A stretch of DNA of 54,837 nt from contig NZ_JAGINO010000036.1 of NCBI RefSeq assembly GCF_017876115.1, forward strand, positions 1-54,837, read 5' to 3'. Below are positions 35,321 to 44,955 of the stretch, one piece after another. The DNA is from Azospirillum picis (GTDB taxonomy: Bacteria > Pseudomonadota > Alphaproteobacteria > Azospirillales > Azospirillaceae). The notes under the pieces were generated by a model. That model did no database searches and was not told the origin of the DNA. It saw nothing but the letters and a program-made list of their open reading frames with translations. The position numbers and the translations under genes were made by a program. Position 1 is the stretch's first letter. Every line of letters begins with the position of its first letter.

Positions 35321-38053
35321 ATGAACCGGCGGCTTTTCGGCGCGGATGGGGGCTGCATGAAGCAGGACGAGCGGCGCGGCGGACGATGGACGGCCGAAGG
35401 ACGGGCAGCCGGAAACGCGGCTGGCCGGACGCATCACGACGCGGTGCCGGAACCGCGCTTCCGTCTGGCACAGGCACGCGCGGCCCTGCTGTGGGAGCGG
35501 CTGGGTCCGGTCCTGTGGGCACCGCTGACCGTGCTGGGGGCCTTTCTCGCCCTGGCCCTGCTGAACCTCCTGCCGAACCTGCCGGGCTGGCTGCACGGCA
35601 TCGCCCTGCTGCTGGTCGCGGTCGCCTTCCTGCTGTCTCTCGGGATCGGCATCCGCCGCTTCCGGGCTCCGGCCGGGGACGAGGCCCGCCGCCGGTTGGA
35701 ACGCGACAGCGGCATCGCCCACCGCCCGCTGCACACGCTGCGCGACCGCCCGGCCGGCAACGACCCGATGGCGCAGGCGCTGTGGCGCCTGCACCAGGAG
35801 CGTGCCCGCGCCGCCATGCGCGGCCTGCGCGTCGCCTGGCCCGGCACCGAGGTGCCCTCCCACGACCGTTACGCCCTGCGCGCGCTGGTGATCCTGCTGC
35901 TGGTGGTGGCGGGGGCCGCCGCCTGGGGCGACTGGCGGCCGCGCCTGACCGCGGCCTTGACGCCCCGCCTGGACAGCGGTGCGGCGACGGCGGCGGCCAC
36001 CCTCGACCTGTGGGTCAACCCTCCCGACTACACGGGGCTGGCTCCGGTGTTCCTGAAGACCGGCTCGCAGAAGACCGAGGCGGAGAAGGCGGGCGGCGCG
36101 AAGCCCGATGCCGCCGGCGTCGCCGCCGACCAGCCGGTGCAGGTGCCGCAGGGAAGCCTTGTCCTGGCCCGCGTCACCGGCGGCAACGGCACGCCGACGC
36201 TGGAGGCCGGCGACCAGAACGCCGCCTTCGAGGTCGTCGATTCCTCCAATTTCCAGATCCAGAAGCCGGTGACCGGCGGAACCCGGATCGCCGTCACCCA
36301 GGGCGGCCGGACGCTGGGATCCTGGCCGATCCAGGTGGTGCCCGACCGCGCGCCGATCGTCGCCCACGCCAACCCGCCCTCCGCCGGCGAGCGCGGAGCC
36401 CTGAAGATCGACTATGCGGCCCGTGACGATTACGGCCTGACCGAATTGAAGGCGCAGGTCCGGCTCGCCCCGGAGCCGGCCAAGCCGGAAGCCTCCGCCA
36501 AGCCGGGCGCCGGCAAGCCGGACGCCGCCAAGCCCGGCGCCGTTCCGGACGATTCCGTGCTGGAACTGGCGCTGTCGCTGCCCGGCGTCCGGCCGAAGGA
36601 GGCGCACGGCGCGTCATTCCAGGACCTGACCGCCCATCCCTGGGCCGGGCTTCCGGCGACCGTGCGGCTGGTCGCCACCGACGGCGCCGGCCAGACCGGC
36701 CGGTCCGAGGACGCCACCGTCACCCTTCCGGAACGGACGTTCCATCATCCGGTCGCCCGCGCCATCATCGAGCAACGCAAGATCCTCACCCGCAACCCGC
36801 AGGACTCGCGGGTGGACGTCGCCCGCGCGCTGGCCGGGATTTCGGCACGGCCGGGAACCTACGGCGAGGACATCGTCGCCTTCCTGTCGCTGCGCACCGC
36901 CGTCGCCAGGCTGATGCTCGACCAGAGCCCGGACTCGGTCCCCGCGCTCCAGCAGCTCTTGTGGGAAACCGCGCTGCGCATCGAGGACGGTGGCCTGTCG
37001 CTGGCCGAAAAGGACCTGCGCGACGCCGAGAAGCGGCTGTCGGAGGCGCTCGACAAGAACGCGCCGGACGAGGAGCTGAACCGGCTGATGGACGAGCTGC
37101 AGGCGGCGCTCGACAAGTTCCTCGACGCCATGGAACAGCGCATGATGGAGGCGCTGCAGCGCGGCGAGCAGATCCCGACCGTGCCGCCGGAAATGGCCGA
37201 CCAGATGACCGACCGCAACGACCTCCAGCAGATGCTGGACCGCATGCGGGAGATGGCGCAGACCGGATCGCGCGATGCCGCCCGACAGATGCTGTCGCAA
37301 CTGCAGCAGATGCTGGAGAACATGCGCTCCGGCGCCATGGCCCAGATGAACCAGCAGCAGAACGGCCAGCAGCAGAACCAGGCTTGGCAGATGATGCAGG
37401 AGTTGCAGAAGCTGACGCAGCAGCAGCAGCAGCTTCTCGACCAGAGCTTCCGCCAGTCGCAGGAATCGATGGACCAGCAGCAGGGCGAGCAGGACCCGCG
37501 CAACCGTCGTCCCGGACAGCGGCGCAACCAGAACGGCCAGATGTCCGGCAGCCCGACCATGCAGAAGCAGGCCGAGCAGCAGGAGGCCCTGCGCCGCCAA
37601 CTGGGCGACCTGATGCGCCGCATGGGCGAGCAGCAGGGTGGCGACATCCCGCAGCCGCTGGGCCGCGCCGAGCGCGCGATGCGCGATGCCGGACAGGCGC
37701 TCCAGCGCGGCGCCCCGGGCGCCGCCGTGCCCTCGCAGACGGAGGCGATGGAGCAGTTGCAGCAGGGCATGCAGGGCATGGCCGAGCAGCTCGCCCAGCA
37801 GATGATGATGGGCCAGGGGCAGGCGATGATGGGCCAGCAGGGTCAGATGCCGCGCCAGGGCCGCGGGCGCGATCCCCTCGGCCGGCGCCCCAGCGGCATG
37901 GGCATGCAGGATTCCAACGACGTGAAGATCCCGGAACAGTCGGAGCTCCAGCGCGCCCGAGAGATCCTGGACGAACTCCGCCGGCGCTCCGGCCAGTACG
38001 GCCGCCCACAGGAGGAACGCGACTACATCGACCGCCTGCTCAAGCAGTTCTGA
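35321..38053 (+). CDS. TIGR02302/DUF4175-family membrane protein
   Basis: A 910-residue protein of unknown function found in many alphaproteobacteria. Three hydrophobic segments lie in the first quarter (WAPLTVLGAFLALALLNLLP, ALLLVAVAFLLSLGIGI, ALVILLLVVAGAAAWG). A large periplasmic beta-rich part follows with the conserved LWVNPPDYTG near residue 230. The C-terminal third is helical and unusually rich in Gln and Met (MNQQQNGQQQNQAWQMMQEL). It ends IDRLLKQF. Starts at 35285, 35321 or 35357 are possible; the GGTGG upstream favours 35321. Role unknown; the helical tail suggests multimerisation or an envelope scaffold. Confidence 0.87.
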   Translation: MNRRLFGADGGCMKQDERRGGRWTAEGRAAGNAAGRTHHDAVPEPRFRLAQARAALLWERLGPVLWAPLTVLGAFLALALLNLLPNLPGWLHGIALLLVAVAFLLSLGIGIRRFRAPAGDEARRRLERDSGIAHRPLHTLRDRPAGNDPMAQALWRLHQERARAAMRGLRVAWPGTEVPSHDRYALRALVILLLVVAGAAAWGDWRPRLTAALTPRLDSGAATAAATLDLWVNPPDYTGLAPVFLKTGSQKTEAEKAGGAKPDAAGVAADQPVQVPQGSLVLARVTGGNGTPTLEAGDQNAAFEVVDSSNFQIQKPVTGGTRIAVTQGGRTLGSWPIQVVPDRAPIVAHANPPSAGERGALKIDYAARDDYGLTELKAQVRLAPEPAKPEASAKPGAGKPDAAKPGAVPDDSVLELALSLPGVRPKEAHGASFQDLTAHPWAGLPATVRLVATDGAGQTGRSEDATVTLPERTFHHPVARAIIEQRKILTRNPQDSRVDVARALAGISARPGTYGEDIVAFLSLRTAVARLMLDQSPDSVPALQQLLWETALRIEDGGLSLAEKDLRDAEKRLSEALDKNAPDEELNRLMDELQAALDKFLDAMEQRMMEALQRGEQIPTVPPEMADQMTDRNDLQQMLDRMREMAQTGSRDAARQMLSQLQQMLENMRSGAMAQMNQQQNGQQQNQAWQMMQELQKLTQQQQQLLDQSFRQSQESMDQQQGEQDPRNRRPGQRRNQNGQMSGSPTMQKQAEQQEALRRQLGDLMRRMGEQQGGDIPQPLGRAERAMRDAGQALQRGAPGAAVPSQTEAMEQLQQGMQGMAEQLAQQMMMGQGQAMMGQQGQMPRQGRGRDPLGRRPSGMGMQDSNDVKIPEQSELQRAREILDELRRRSGQYGRPQEERDYIDRLLKQF

Positions 38054-38075
38054 TCACCGCCTTCCCGTGGCCCTC

Positions 38076-38093
38076 CCCGGCCGCGCGGCCGGG
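38076..38093. terminator. GC palindrome between convergent genes
   Basis: CCCGGCCGCGCGGCCGGG is a perfect 18-base palindrome located between the ends of the DUF4175 gene and the zinc-ribbon gene. There is no T tract, so a bidirectional pausing or terminating role is plausible but not certain. Confidence 0.45.
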
Positions 38094-38096
38094 CGG

Positions 38097-38876
38097 TTAA
38101 TGGCCGGACGGCTTCCCATGCGCCGCCGGTGCGGCATGCTTCTCCGCCGGTGCCGCCGGTGCCGGTGCCGCCGCGGGGGCGTCGGCGGCATGTCCACCGG
38201 CGTCCGCCCCGGCGGGCGGCGTGGCGAAGGTGATGGTCAGCTCGGTCACCGGTCCGGGATCGGGCTGGCTGTGCTGGAAGGTCGCCGTCGCCCCCGGCGC
38301 CAGCACCTTGTCCGACAGGTGCAGCGCCCAGCTCCGCAGCGGCTTGTGGTCGGCCCCGATGGTGACGGCGTAGAGCGGCGGCAGCTCGCGCTCGTCGCCG
38401 GTGCTGTTGACGACCTCGCCGCTCAGTTGCAGCACGGCCTTGCCGTTCTCCAGCGTCTGCCCCGAATGGATGTTGCGCAGTTCCAGCCCCGCGCCGGGGG
38501 GCTCCACCGGCAGGCCCACCGTCTCGTAGAGCAGGGCCGCGGCGGGCCACCCCCGCACGATCTGCCCGCGCGCCAGGTAGGCCGCCGCCGCCGTCCCGGC
38601 CAGCAGCACGCCGAGCAGGGCGAACCCGGCCACGGTGCCTTTCGCCGGCTTGCCGCGCGGCGGCTTCGACGCTTTCGCCGGCTTGGCCCTGGCCATCGAC
38701 GGCATGGGCCGCATGTCGGTCGGCGCGTCGGCCATCACCGGCTCGGGCTCCGCCGGCTCCGGCATCTGGCGCCAGACGTGGCCGCACCGGGCGCACTTGA
38801 CCTTGCGCCCGTCGGATCCGACCGATTGGTCGGGAAGGGTATAGCGCGTTGAACAGGTCGGGCAGGTAACGATCAT
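38097..38876 (-). CDS. MJ0042-type zinc-ribbon protein with DUF3426 domain
   Basis: The 259-residue product begins MIVTCPTCSTRYTLPDQS, with CPTC and later CARCGHVWR forming a four-cysteine zinc ribbon. A linker with basic KPAKASKPPRGK and a membrane helix (TVAGFALLGVLLAGTAAAAYL) follow, then a DUF3426-type periplasmic domain (about 120-215) with ELRNIHSGQTLENGKAVLQL and SGEVVNST. The last 40 residues are Ala/Pro/His-rich. Proteins of this design are widespread in proteobacteria, with unknown function; one member is known to affect motility (FimV-like linkage is only speculative). It converges on the DUF4175 gene. Confidence 0.9.
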   Translation of the reverse strand: MIVTCPTCSTRYTLPDQSVGSDGRKVKCARCGHVWRQMPEPAEPEPVMADAPTDMRPMPSMARAKPAKASKPPRGKPAKGTVAGFALLGVLLAGTAAAAYLARGQIVRGWPAAALLYETVGLPVEPPGAGLELRNIHSGQTLENGKAVLQLSGEVVNSTGDERELPPLYAVTIGADHKPLRSWALHLSDKVLAPGATATFQHSQPDPGPVTELTITFATPPAGADAGGHAADAPAAAPAPAAPAEKHAAPAAHGKPSGH

Positions 38877-38961
38877 CGCGCCGTCGCTGGAAGGTTGCCC
38901 GTTGGCTTATAGATAGGAGCGCCGCATGGCGCAACGGGGGGAACCCTTATGGCGCGGCGCT

Positions 38962-38996
38962 CCGTCCCTCCCCGCCGGCGGCGGACGGAGGGACGG
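38962..38996 (-). terminator. Hairpin downstream of ETF-QO
   Basis: CCGTCCCTCC (38962-38971) and GGAGGGACGG (38987-38996) form a ten-base-pair stem, just past the ETF-QO stop codon on the minus strand. The T tract is absent; a terminator role is likely but weak. Confidence 0.5.
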
Positions 38997-39007
38997 GGTG
39001 GCCTGCC

Positions 39008-40669
39008 TCACATGCCGCCCGGATAGTTCGGCCCCCCGCCGCCCTCCGGCACGACCCAGTTGATGTTCTGGGTGGGGTCCTTGATGTCGCAGGTCTTGCA
39101 GTGCACGCAGTTCTGCGCGTTGATCTGCAGGCGCGGGTCGCCGCCGTCGTCGTTGCGGACGATCTCGTAGACGCCGGCCGGGCAATAGCGCTGCTCCGGC
39201 GCGTCGTAGAGCGCCAGGTTGACGGTGATCGGGACCGACTTGTCCTTCAGCGTCAGGTGCGGCGGCTGGTCTTCCTCATGGTTGGTGTTGGAGAGGTAGA
39301 CCGACGACAGGCGGTCGAAGCTGACCTTTCCGTCCGGCTTGGGGTAGGCGATCTTCGGCGCCTCGCTGGCCTTCACCAGAGTGGTGTTGTCGGCGTGGTG
39401 CTTCAGCGTCCAGGGCGACTTGCCCTTCAGCGCCGTCTCGTAGGCGGCATTCGCCAGGCCGGCCCACAGCCCCTTCTGGAATCCGGGACGGATGTTGCGG
39501 ACCGCGTACAGCTCCGGCCAGACCCAGGACTGCTTCAGGCGCTCCGGATAGGCGATCACCTCGGGACCATTGTCGGGCGGGTTGCCGGCCCCGCCGGTCA
39601 GGTGGTCGAACACCGCCTCGGCCGCGACCATGCCCGACTTCATGGCGGTGTGGTTGCCCTTGATCTTCGGCACGTTCAGGAAGCCGGCACCGTCGCCGAT
39701 GATCAGGCCGCCGGGGAAGGTGAGCTTCGGGATCGACTGGAAGCCGCCTTCCGACAGGGCGCGGGCGCCGTAGGCCAGACGCCGGCCACCCTCGAAGGTC
39801 GGGCGGATCGCCGGGTGGGTCTTGTAGCGCTGGAACTCCTCGAACGGGCTCATGTGCGGGTTCCAGTAGTCGAGGCCGACGACGAAGCCGACCGACACCA
39901 GATTCCCTTCCATGTGGTAGAGCCAGCTACCGCCATAGGTCTTGGGGTCCATCGGCCAGCCGATGGTATGGACGATCAGGCCCGGCTTGGACTGGGACGG
40001 GTCGACCTCCCACAGCTCCTTGATGCCGAGGCCGTAGGTCTGCGGCTGGCAGTCGCGGCGCAGGTCGAAGCGCTCGAACAGGGTCTTGGTCAGCGAGCCG
40101 CGGCAGCCTTCGGCGAAGATGGTCTGCTTGGCGTGCAGCTCCATGCCGGGGGTATAGTTGCCGGTCGGCTCGCCGTCCTTGCCGATGCCCATGTCGCCGG
40201 TGGCGACGCCCTTGACCGCGCCCCGGTCGTCGTACAGCACCTCGGCGGCGGCGAAGCCGGGGTAGATCTCCACCCCCAGCTCCTCGGCCTGGCTGCCCAT
40301 CCAGCGGGCGAGATTGCCCAGGCTGATGATGTAGTTGCCGTGGTTGTTCATCTGCGGCGGAGCGAAGGGGGACTTGTAGGCCTTCGTCTCCGTCAGGTAG
40401 AGGAAACGGTCCTCGCGCGCCGGGGTGGTGAGGGGCGCCCCCTTCTCCTTCCAGTCGGGGATCAGCTCGTCCAGCGCATGCGGCTCGAACACGGCGCCGG
40501 ACAGCAGGTGGGCGCCGACCTCCGATCCCTTCTCGATCACGCAGACGCTCAGCTCCTGTCCCGTCTCCACCGCGCGCTGCCGCAGGCGGATCGCCGCGGC
40601 CAGGCCCGACGGGCCGGCGCCGACGATCAGAACATCATACTCCATGACCTCGCGCGGTTCGCGTTCCAT
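39008..40669 (-). CDS. Electron-transfer flavoprotein-ubiquinone oxidoreductase
   Basis: Carries electrons from reduced ETF to ubiquinone in the inner membrane, linking fatty and amino acid oxidation to respiration. The 553-residue product starts MEREPREVMEYDVLIVGAGP with the FAD-binding GAGPSGLAAAIRL loop. GGSWLYHMEGNLVSVGFVVG and GGLIIGDGAGFLN are typical of ETF-QO. Near the C-terminus CPAGVYEI, then CVHCKTCDIKDP, hold the single [4Fe-4S] cluster. GGGGGAG lies seven bases upstream of the start, so the longer in-frame ATGs are rejected. It stands alone, divergent from the uracil-DNA glycosylase gene. Confidence 0.96.
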   Translation of the reverse strand: MEREPREVMEYDVLIVGAGPSGLAAAIRLRQRAVETGQELSVCVIEKGSEVGAHLLSGAVFEPHALDELIPDWKEKGAPLTTPAREDRFLYLTETKAYKSPFAPPQMNNHGNYIISLGNLARWMGSQAEELGVEIYPGFAAAEVLYDDRGAVKGVATGDMGIGKDGEPTGNYTPGMELHAKQTIFAEGCRGSLTKTLFERFDLRRDCQPQTYGLGIKELWEVDPSQSKPGLIVHTIGWPMDPKTYGGSWLYHMEGNLVSVGFVVGLDYWNPHMSPFEEFQRYKTHPAIRPTFEGGRRLAYGARALSEGGFQSIPKLTFPGGLIIGDGAGFLNVPKIKGNHTAMKSGMVAAEAVFDHLTGGAGNPPDNGPEVIAYPERLKQSWVWPELYAVRNIRPGFQKGLWAGLANAAYETALKGKSPWTLKHHADNTTLVKASEAPKIAYPKPDGKVSFDRLSSVYLSNTNHEEDQPPHLTLKDKSVPITVNLALYDAPEQRYCPAGVYEIVRNDDGGDPRLQINAQNCVHCKTCDIKDPTQNINWVVPEGGGGPNYPGGM

Positions 40670-40822
40670 AACCAAACTCCCCCACCGGCTTGTTTTGCTG
40701 TTCGTTCCCTCGGGATGCCCCGGTATCGTTCTCGGGGGCGCGTGCTTGTAGCACAGTTTGCGTCGCACCCAAATCGGGTATCGGCACATGAAAGACCACA
40801 CGATCTGTGGTAAGGTCAAACG

Positions 40823-41686
40823 ATGATTGACGTATGCGACATCCTCGACGCGCTGCGCTGGCATGCCGACATCGGCTGCGACGAGGCCATCGGCGACGAG
40901 CCGACGGACTGGGCGGCCCTGACCGCCCGCATGCCCGTGCGCACGGCCCCCGCCGCCGCCGGCCGGGCGGCCGGACCACTGCCGTCCGGCAGGGCCGTCC
41001 CGGCGGCGGCTCCGCCGCGTCCGCCCGCCCGCCCGCCGGCGTTCCCCGAGTCGCCGGACCAGCCGCTCGGAGCCAGCGAAGCCGGCATCCACGCCCGCGC
41101 CCGTGCTGCGGAAGCCGGGTCGCTGGAAGCGCTGGAGGCGGCGCTGCGCGCCTTCGACGGCTGCCCGCTGAAGGCGACGGCGATGAACACCGTCTTCGCC
41201 GACGGCAACCCGCAGGCCGCGGTCATGCTGATCGGCGAGGCGCCGGGCGAGGACGAGGACCGGCAGGGCAAGCCTTTCGTCGGCGTCAGCGGCAAGCTGC
41301 TCGACCGCATGCTGGCCCAGGTCGGGCTGGACCGCGGCGCGGTCTACATCACCAACATCCTTCCCTGGCGCCCGCCCGGCAACCGCAGCCCGACCCAGGC
41401 GGAGATCGCCGCCTGCCTCCCCTTCCTGGAACGGCATGTCGAGCTGGTGAAGCCGCGGCTTCTGGTGGCGCTCGGCGGCGTTTCGGCCAAGACCCTGCTG
41501 AACCGCGCGGAAGGGATCACCCGCCTGCGCGGGCAATGGCGCAGCTACGAAGGGGCCGGCGGCGCCATCCCGCTGATGCCGATGCTCCATCCGGCGTACC
41601 TCTTGCGCAATCCTATCGCAAAACGGGAGGCGTGGCGGGACATGCTTGCCTTGAAGCAAAAGATCGAGGAAGAAGGCTTAAAGTAA
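40823..41686 (+). CDS. Family 4-like uracil-DNA glycosylase
   Basis: Removes uracil from DNA. The 287-residue product has an N-terminal Ala/Pro-rich stretch (about 40-80), then a UDG fold with GEAPGEDEDRQGKPFVG (motif 1) and HPAYLLRNP (motif 2). The motifs fit family 4 as in Thermotoga. Yet of the four cysteines that hold the [4Fe-4S] cluster in that family, the first is Phe (AFDGCPLKAT) and the third is Trp (NILPWRPPGN); only two remain. AAGG lies seven bases upstream of the ATG. Transcribed away from ETF-QO. Confidence 0.87.
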   Translation: MIDVCDILDALRWHADIGCDEAIGDEPTDWAALTARMPVRTAPAAAGRAAGPLPSGRAVPAAAPPRPPARPPAFPESPDQPLGASEAGIHARARAAEAGSLEALEAALRAFDGCPLKATAMNTVFADGNPQAAVMLIGEAPGEDEDRQGKPFVGVSGKLLDRMLAQVGLDRGAVYITNILPWRPPGNRSPTQAEIAACLPFLERHVELVKPRLLVALGGVSAKTLLNRAEGITRLRGQWRSYEGAGGAIPLMPMLHPAYLLRNPIAKREAWRDMLALKQKIEEEGLK

Positions 41687-41914
41687 TCGCAAGTGAAGAG
41701 GAGACGCCGCGGCGCCGTCAAAATCGTTCGTATGAAACGACGGGAAGCGGAACGCAAACGTCGCTGAGTTGGCTCCGGACGCATCTTCCCAACGGGCTAG
41801 AGCCTTTTTCCCACGCTCTATAACCCATTGTTTGCACTCGCGAATACCAGCGCCGTCACATTCGGTGCGAATCCGTTGCTTGCGGTTCGCTCGGACGTGC
41901 GTTATGCCGTTGCC

Positions 41915-44329
41915 ATGCTCCGGATATTTTGCAATGCAGCATACCGGGCCGCGGATGCGGTCCCGCTGCGGCGGAACCTTCTGGGGGTGCTGGGCCTCGC
42001 GGTGGCGTACACCCTGGGACCCGACGGCGCCGTCGGGCTTCGGCCCGCCTGCGCCGCCCTCATCATCCACGCGCCGGACGGTCATGCCGTCGTCCCGCCC
42101 GGCCCGGACTCCGTCCCCGACCCGTCTTTCCCGCCCCTGGAACAGGGCGCATCCCCCGACCATGAAACCACCGCCGGAGCGGCACCCGGTGAGCCGGAGG
42201 CGACGGACGCCGCCGTTCAGGCCACGCCCGATGCGGGCGACCCCGAAGCAGCCGGCCCCGGCGTCGCGATCGCCGACATGCCGCTCCTCCTCGCGACCGA
42301 CGCGTACGCCCGGACTGTGCAGCTTGGCGAGGAGGATGCGGAGCGCTACCGCCGCATCTTCGCGCTGCAGGAGCGTGCGGACTGGAGCGGCGCCGACGCG
42401 GAAATGGAAAAGCTGACCGACCGCCGGCTGGTCGGCTACGTCCTGCGCCAGCGCTACCTCCACCCCGACCGCAGGGCCGCCTACGAGGAGCTTGCGCGCT
42501 GGATGCAGGAGTACGGCGACCTCGCTGGAGCCGAACGCATCCACGGCCTGGCGCAGAAACGCCAGCCCGCCGGCCAGCGCGCGCCGAAGCCTCCGCGCGG
42601 GGCGGAGCGCGTACGCCTCGTCGGCTCGCTGGAGCGGCTCGGCGGCCTGCGGACGGTGGCGGCCGGCGACGAGAGTGACGGCGAGGACGGGGACAGCGTC
42701 ACGGTGGCGCCGCGCAGCCGCACCGTGACCCGCGCCCGCAGCGACCGCGCCGCCGTCGCACGGGTGGAGGAGCTGCTGCGCGGCGGCCGTACCGCCCAGG
42801 CGCTGAGCCTGCTCGGGCAGGACGATTTCGGCGGCAGGCTCGATCCGGTGCAGTATGACGCCACCCGGTCCCGCATCGCGGCGGCGCTCTATTATTCGGG
42901 TGAAAGCGCCCAGGCGCTGACCCTGGCCTCGGCCAGCGCCGCACGCTCCGGCGAGATGCTGCCGGAGGCGCACTGGATCGCCGGGCTCGCCGCCTGGCGG
43001 ATGCAGCAGGTCGACCGTGCCGCCCGCCATTTCAGGGCGATGGCGGAGGCGGCTCCGCGCTCCCCCTGGAAGGCGGCGGCGGCCGACTATTGGGCGGCCC
43101 GCGCGCTGACCCGGAAGGGCAAGACGGACGAGGCGGCGGCGCATCTGGCTGCCGCCGCCCGTTATCCCCACACCTTCTATGGCCTGATCGCGCTGCGCAC
43201 CCTCGACCGCCTGGGCGAGGTGCGCTGGCAGGCCCCGGACCTGAGCGGGCGGCAGCTCTCGGCACTGGCCGCCACGCTGGCCGGCGCCCGCGCCATCGCC
43301 CTGATGCAGGCCGGCCAGCGCGAGCTGGCGGGACTGGAGCTGCAGCGGGTCGACCCGCAGGGCGACCGGCTGGTCGAGCAGGCGATGGTCGCGCTGGCCG
43401 ACCGCGCCGGCCTGCCCACGCTGTCGCTCCGGCTGGGCAACGCGGTGGCCGGACCGGACGGCGCACCCTACGCTGCGGCGCTCTATCCGCTGCCGTCCTG
43501 GAAGCCGCGCGACGGCTTCGCCATCGACCGCGCGCTGGTCTTCGCGGTGATGCGGCAGGAATCGCGGTTCGACCCGCGGCTGGTCAGCTCCGCCGGGGCC
43601 ACCGGCTTGATGCAGATCCTGCCCTCCACCGCCCAGCATGTGCAGGAGCGCAATGCCGACATCGGCCGCGAGGATGCCGGCCGCGACGCCCTGTTCGACC
43701 CGGCCCGCAACATGGAGCTTGGCCAGCGCTACCTGTCCGAACTGCTGGGCATGCCGGACATCGACGGCAGCCTGTTCCTGGCCGCCGCCGCCTACAACGC
43801 CGGTCCCGGCACGCTGCTGCGCTGGCGGCGCGACCTGTCCGACATCTCCGACCCGCTTCTGTTCATCGAGAGCCTTCCCTTCGGCGAGACGCGCGACTAT
43901 GTGGAGAAGGTGATGGCGAACTTCTGGATCTACCGGCTGCGGCTGGGCCAGGAGACCGCTTCGCTCGATGCCGTCGCCGAGGGCAAGTGGCCGGTCTACA
44001 CGGCCGTCGAGGCGCGCCGGACCCAGGTCGCGGCGCAGCCGGACATCCTGCCGCCGGTGAAGCCGACGGCGCCCGTCGCCTCGCCGACGACCATGCCGGC
44101 CACCATGCCGGCGGCGACCACGCCGGCGGCAGCACCGCCCGCCGCCCCGTCGCCGGACGCCTCGCCGCCGGACGCGGGGCCGGCCGCAGGGCCGGTGGCG
44201 GAGGCTGTCGCGGAGGTGCCAGCGGCGTCCGAGGCTTCGGCGGGAAGTTCCGCGGCAGCGGAACAGCCGTCGGGCGGCTCGTCGCCAGAGCCCGTGGCGG
44301 AGCAGGAGGACGCCGTCCCGATACCCTGA
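41915..44329 (+). CDS. Soluble lytic murein transglycosylase (Slt70-like)
   Basis: Cuts peptidoglycan glycan strands in the periplasm. The 804-residue product begins MLRIFCNAAYRAADAV and probably has a signal/anchor segment near residues 15-40. A long helical superhelix (about 100-500) with TPR-like repeats follows, and the catalytic domain (about 530-690) has the Glu in VMRQESRFDPRLVSSAGAT, GLMQILP and AYNAGPGTLLRW. The last 110 residues are Pro/Ala/Thr-rich and probably disordered. An upstream TTG codon at 41828 is also in frame, but the ATG at 41915 is preferred though its ribosome site is weak. No cell-division cluster lies next to it. Confidence 0.88.
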   Translation: MLRIFCNAAYRAADAVPLRRNLLGVLGLAVAYTLGPDGAVGLRPACAALIIHAPDGHAVVPPGPDSVPDPSFPPLEQGASPDHETTAGAAPGEPEATDAAVQATPDAGDPEAAGPGVAIADMPLLLATDAYARTVQLGEEDAERYRRIFALQERADWSGADAEMEKLTDRRLVGYVLRQRYLHPDRRAAYEELARWMQEYGDLAGAERIHGLAQKRQPAGQRAPKPPRGAERVRLVGSLERLGGLRTVAAGDESDGEDGDSVTVAPRSRTVTRARSDRAAVARVEELLRGGRTAQALSLLGQDDFGGRLDPVQYDATRSRIAAALYYSGESAQALTLASASAARSGEMLPEAHWIAGLAAWRMQQVDRAARHFRAMAEAAPRSPWKAAAADYWAARALTRKGKTDEAAAHLAAAARYPHTFYGLIALRTLDRLGEVRWQAPDLSGRQLSALAATLAGARAIALMQAGQRELAGLELQRVDPQGDRLVEQAMVALADRAGLPTLSLRLGNAVAGPDGAPYAAALYPLPSWKPRDGFAIDRALVFAVMRQESRFDPRLVSSAGATGLMQILPSTAQHVQERNADIGREDAGRDALFDPARNMELGQRYLSELLGMPDIDGSLFLAAAAYNAGPGTLLRWRRDLSDISDPLLFIESLPFGETRDYVEKVMANFWIYRLRLGQETASLDAVAEGKWPVYTAVEARRTQVAAQPDILPPVKPTAPVASPTTMPATMPAATTPAAAPPAAPSPDASPPDAGPAAGPVAEAVAEVPAASEASAGSSAAAEQPSGGSSPEPVAEQEDAVPIP

Positions 44330-44380
44330 CCGCCGGCAGCCCCCACGGGCGCCGGTCCGACCAACCGGCCCCGACAGGAT

Positions 44381-44929
44381 ATGCCCGCCGCCATGCCGAA
44401 GATCGACGAAAGCCGCCCCTTCCTTCCCGTGAACATCGCCGTGGTGACGGTGTCGGATACCCGCAGCGCCGCCGACGACCGCTCCGGCGACGCGCTGGCC
44501 GAGCGTATCGCCGGCGCCGGCCACAGGGTCGCCGCCCGCGCCATCGTGAAGGACGACATCGCGGCGATCCGCGCCCTCGTGCAGTCCCATGTCGCCGACC
44601 CGCAGATCGACGTGGTGCTGACCACCGGCGGCACCGGCGTCACCGGCCGCGACGTGACCCCGGAAGCGGTCGAGGCCCTGTACGAAAAGGCGATTCCCGG
44701 TTTCGGCGAACTGTTCCGCCAGCTCAGCTACGCCAAGGTCGGCACCTCGACGATCCAGAGCCGGGCGACCGGCGGGGTGGCCAACGGCACCTACATCTTC
44801 GCCCTTCCCGGCTCGCCCAGCGCCTGCCGCGACGCCTGGGACGACATCCTGGTCTGGCAGCTCGACAACCGCCACCGCCCCTGCAACCTCGTGGAGCTGA
44901 TGCCGCGCCTGCGCGAGCATCTGGCGTGA
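44381..44929 (+). CDS. moaB: Molybdenum cofactor biosynthesis protein MoaB/Mog-like
   Basis: Acts in the adenylation step of molybdopterin in molybdenum cofactor synthesis (family knowledge). The 182-residue product has VTVSDTRSAADDRSGDAL near residue 23 and TTGGTGVTGRDVTPEA near 87, the MPT-binding signatures, and GTYIFALPGSPSACRDAW towards the end. Start at 44381 has AGGAT close by; a second Met lies four codons in. It overlaps, or almost abuts, the next gene, so the pair may be translated together. No other mo- genes are next to it. Confidence 0.93.
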   Translation: MPAAMPKIDESRPFLPVNIAVVTVSDTRSAADDRSGDALAERIAGAGHRVAARAIVKDDIAAIRALVQSHVADPQIDVVLTTGGTGVTGRDVTPEAVEALYEKAIPGFGELFRQLSYAKVGTSTIQSRATGGVANGTYIFALPGSPSACRDAWDDILVWQLDNRHRPCNLVELMPRLREHLA

Positions 44930-44955
44930 GCGTCACGGGCATAGGAGTCATGGGC

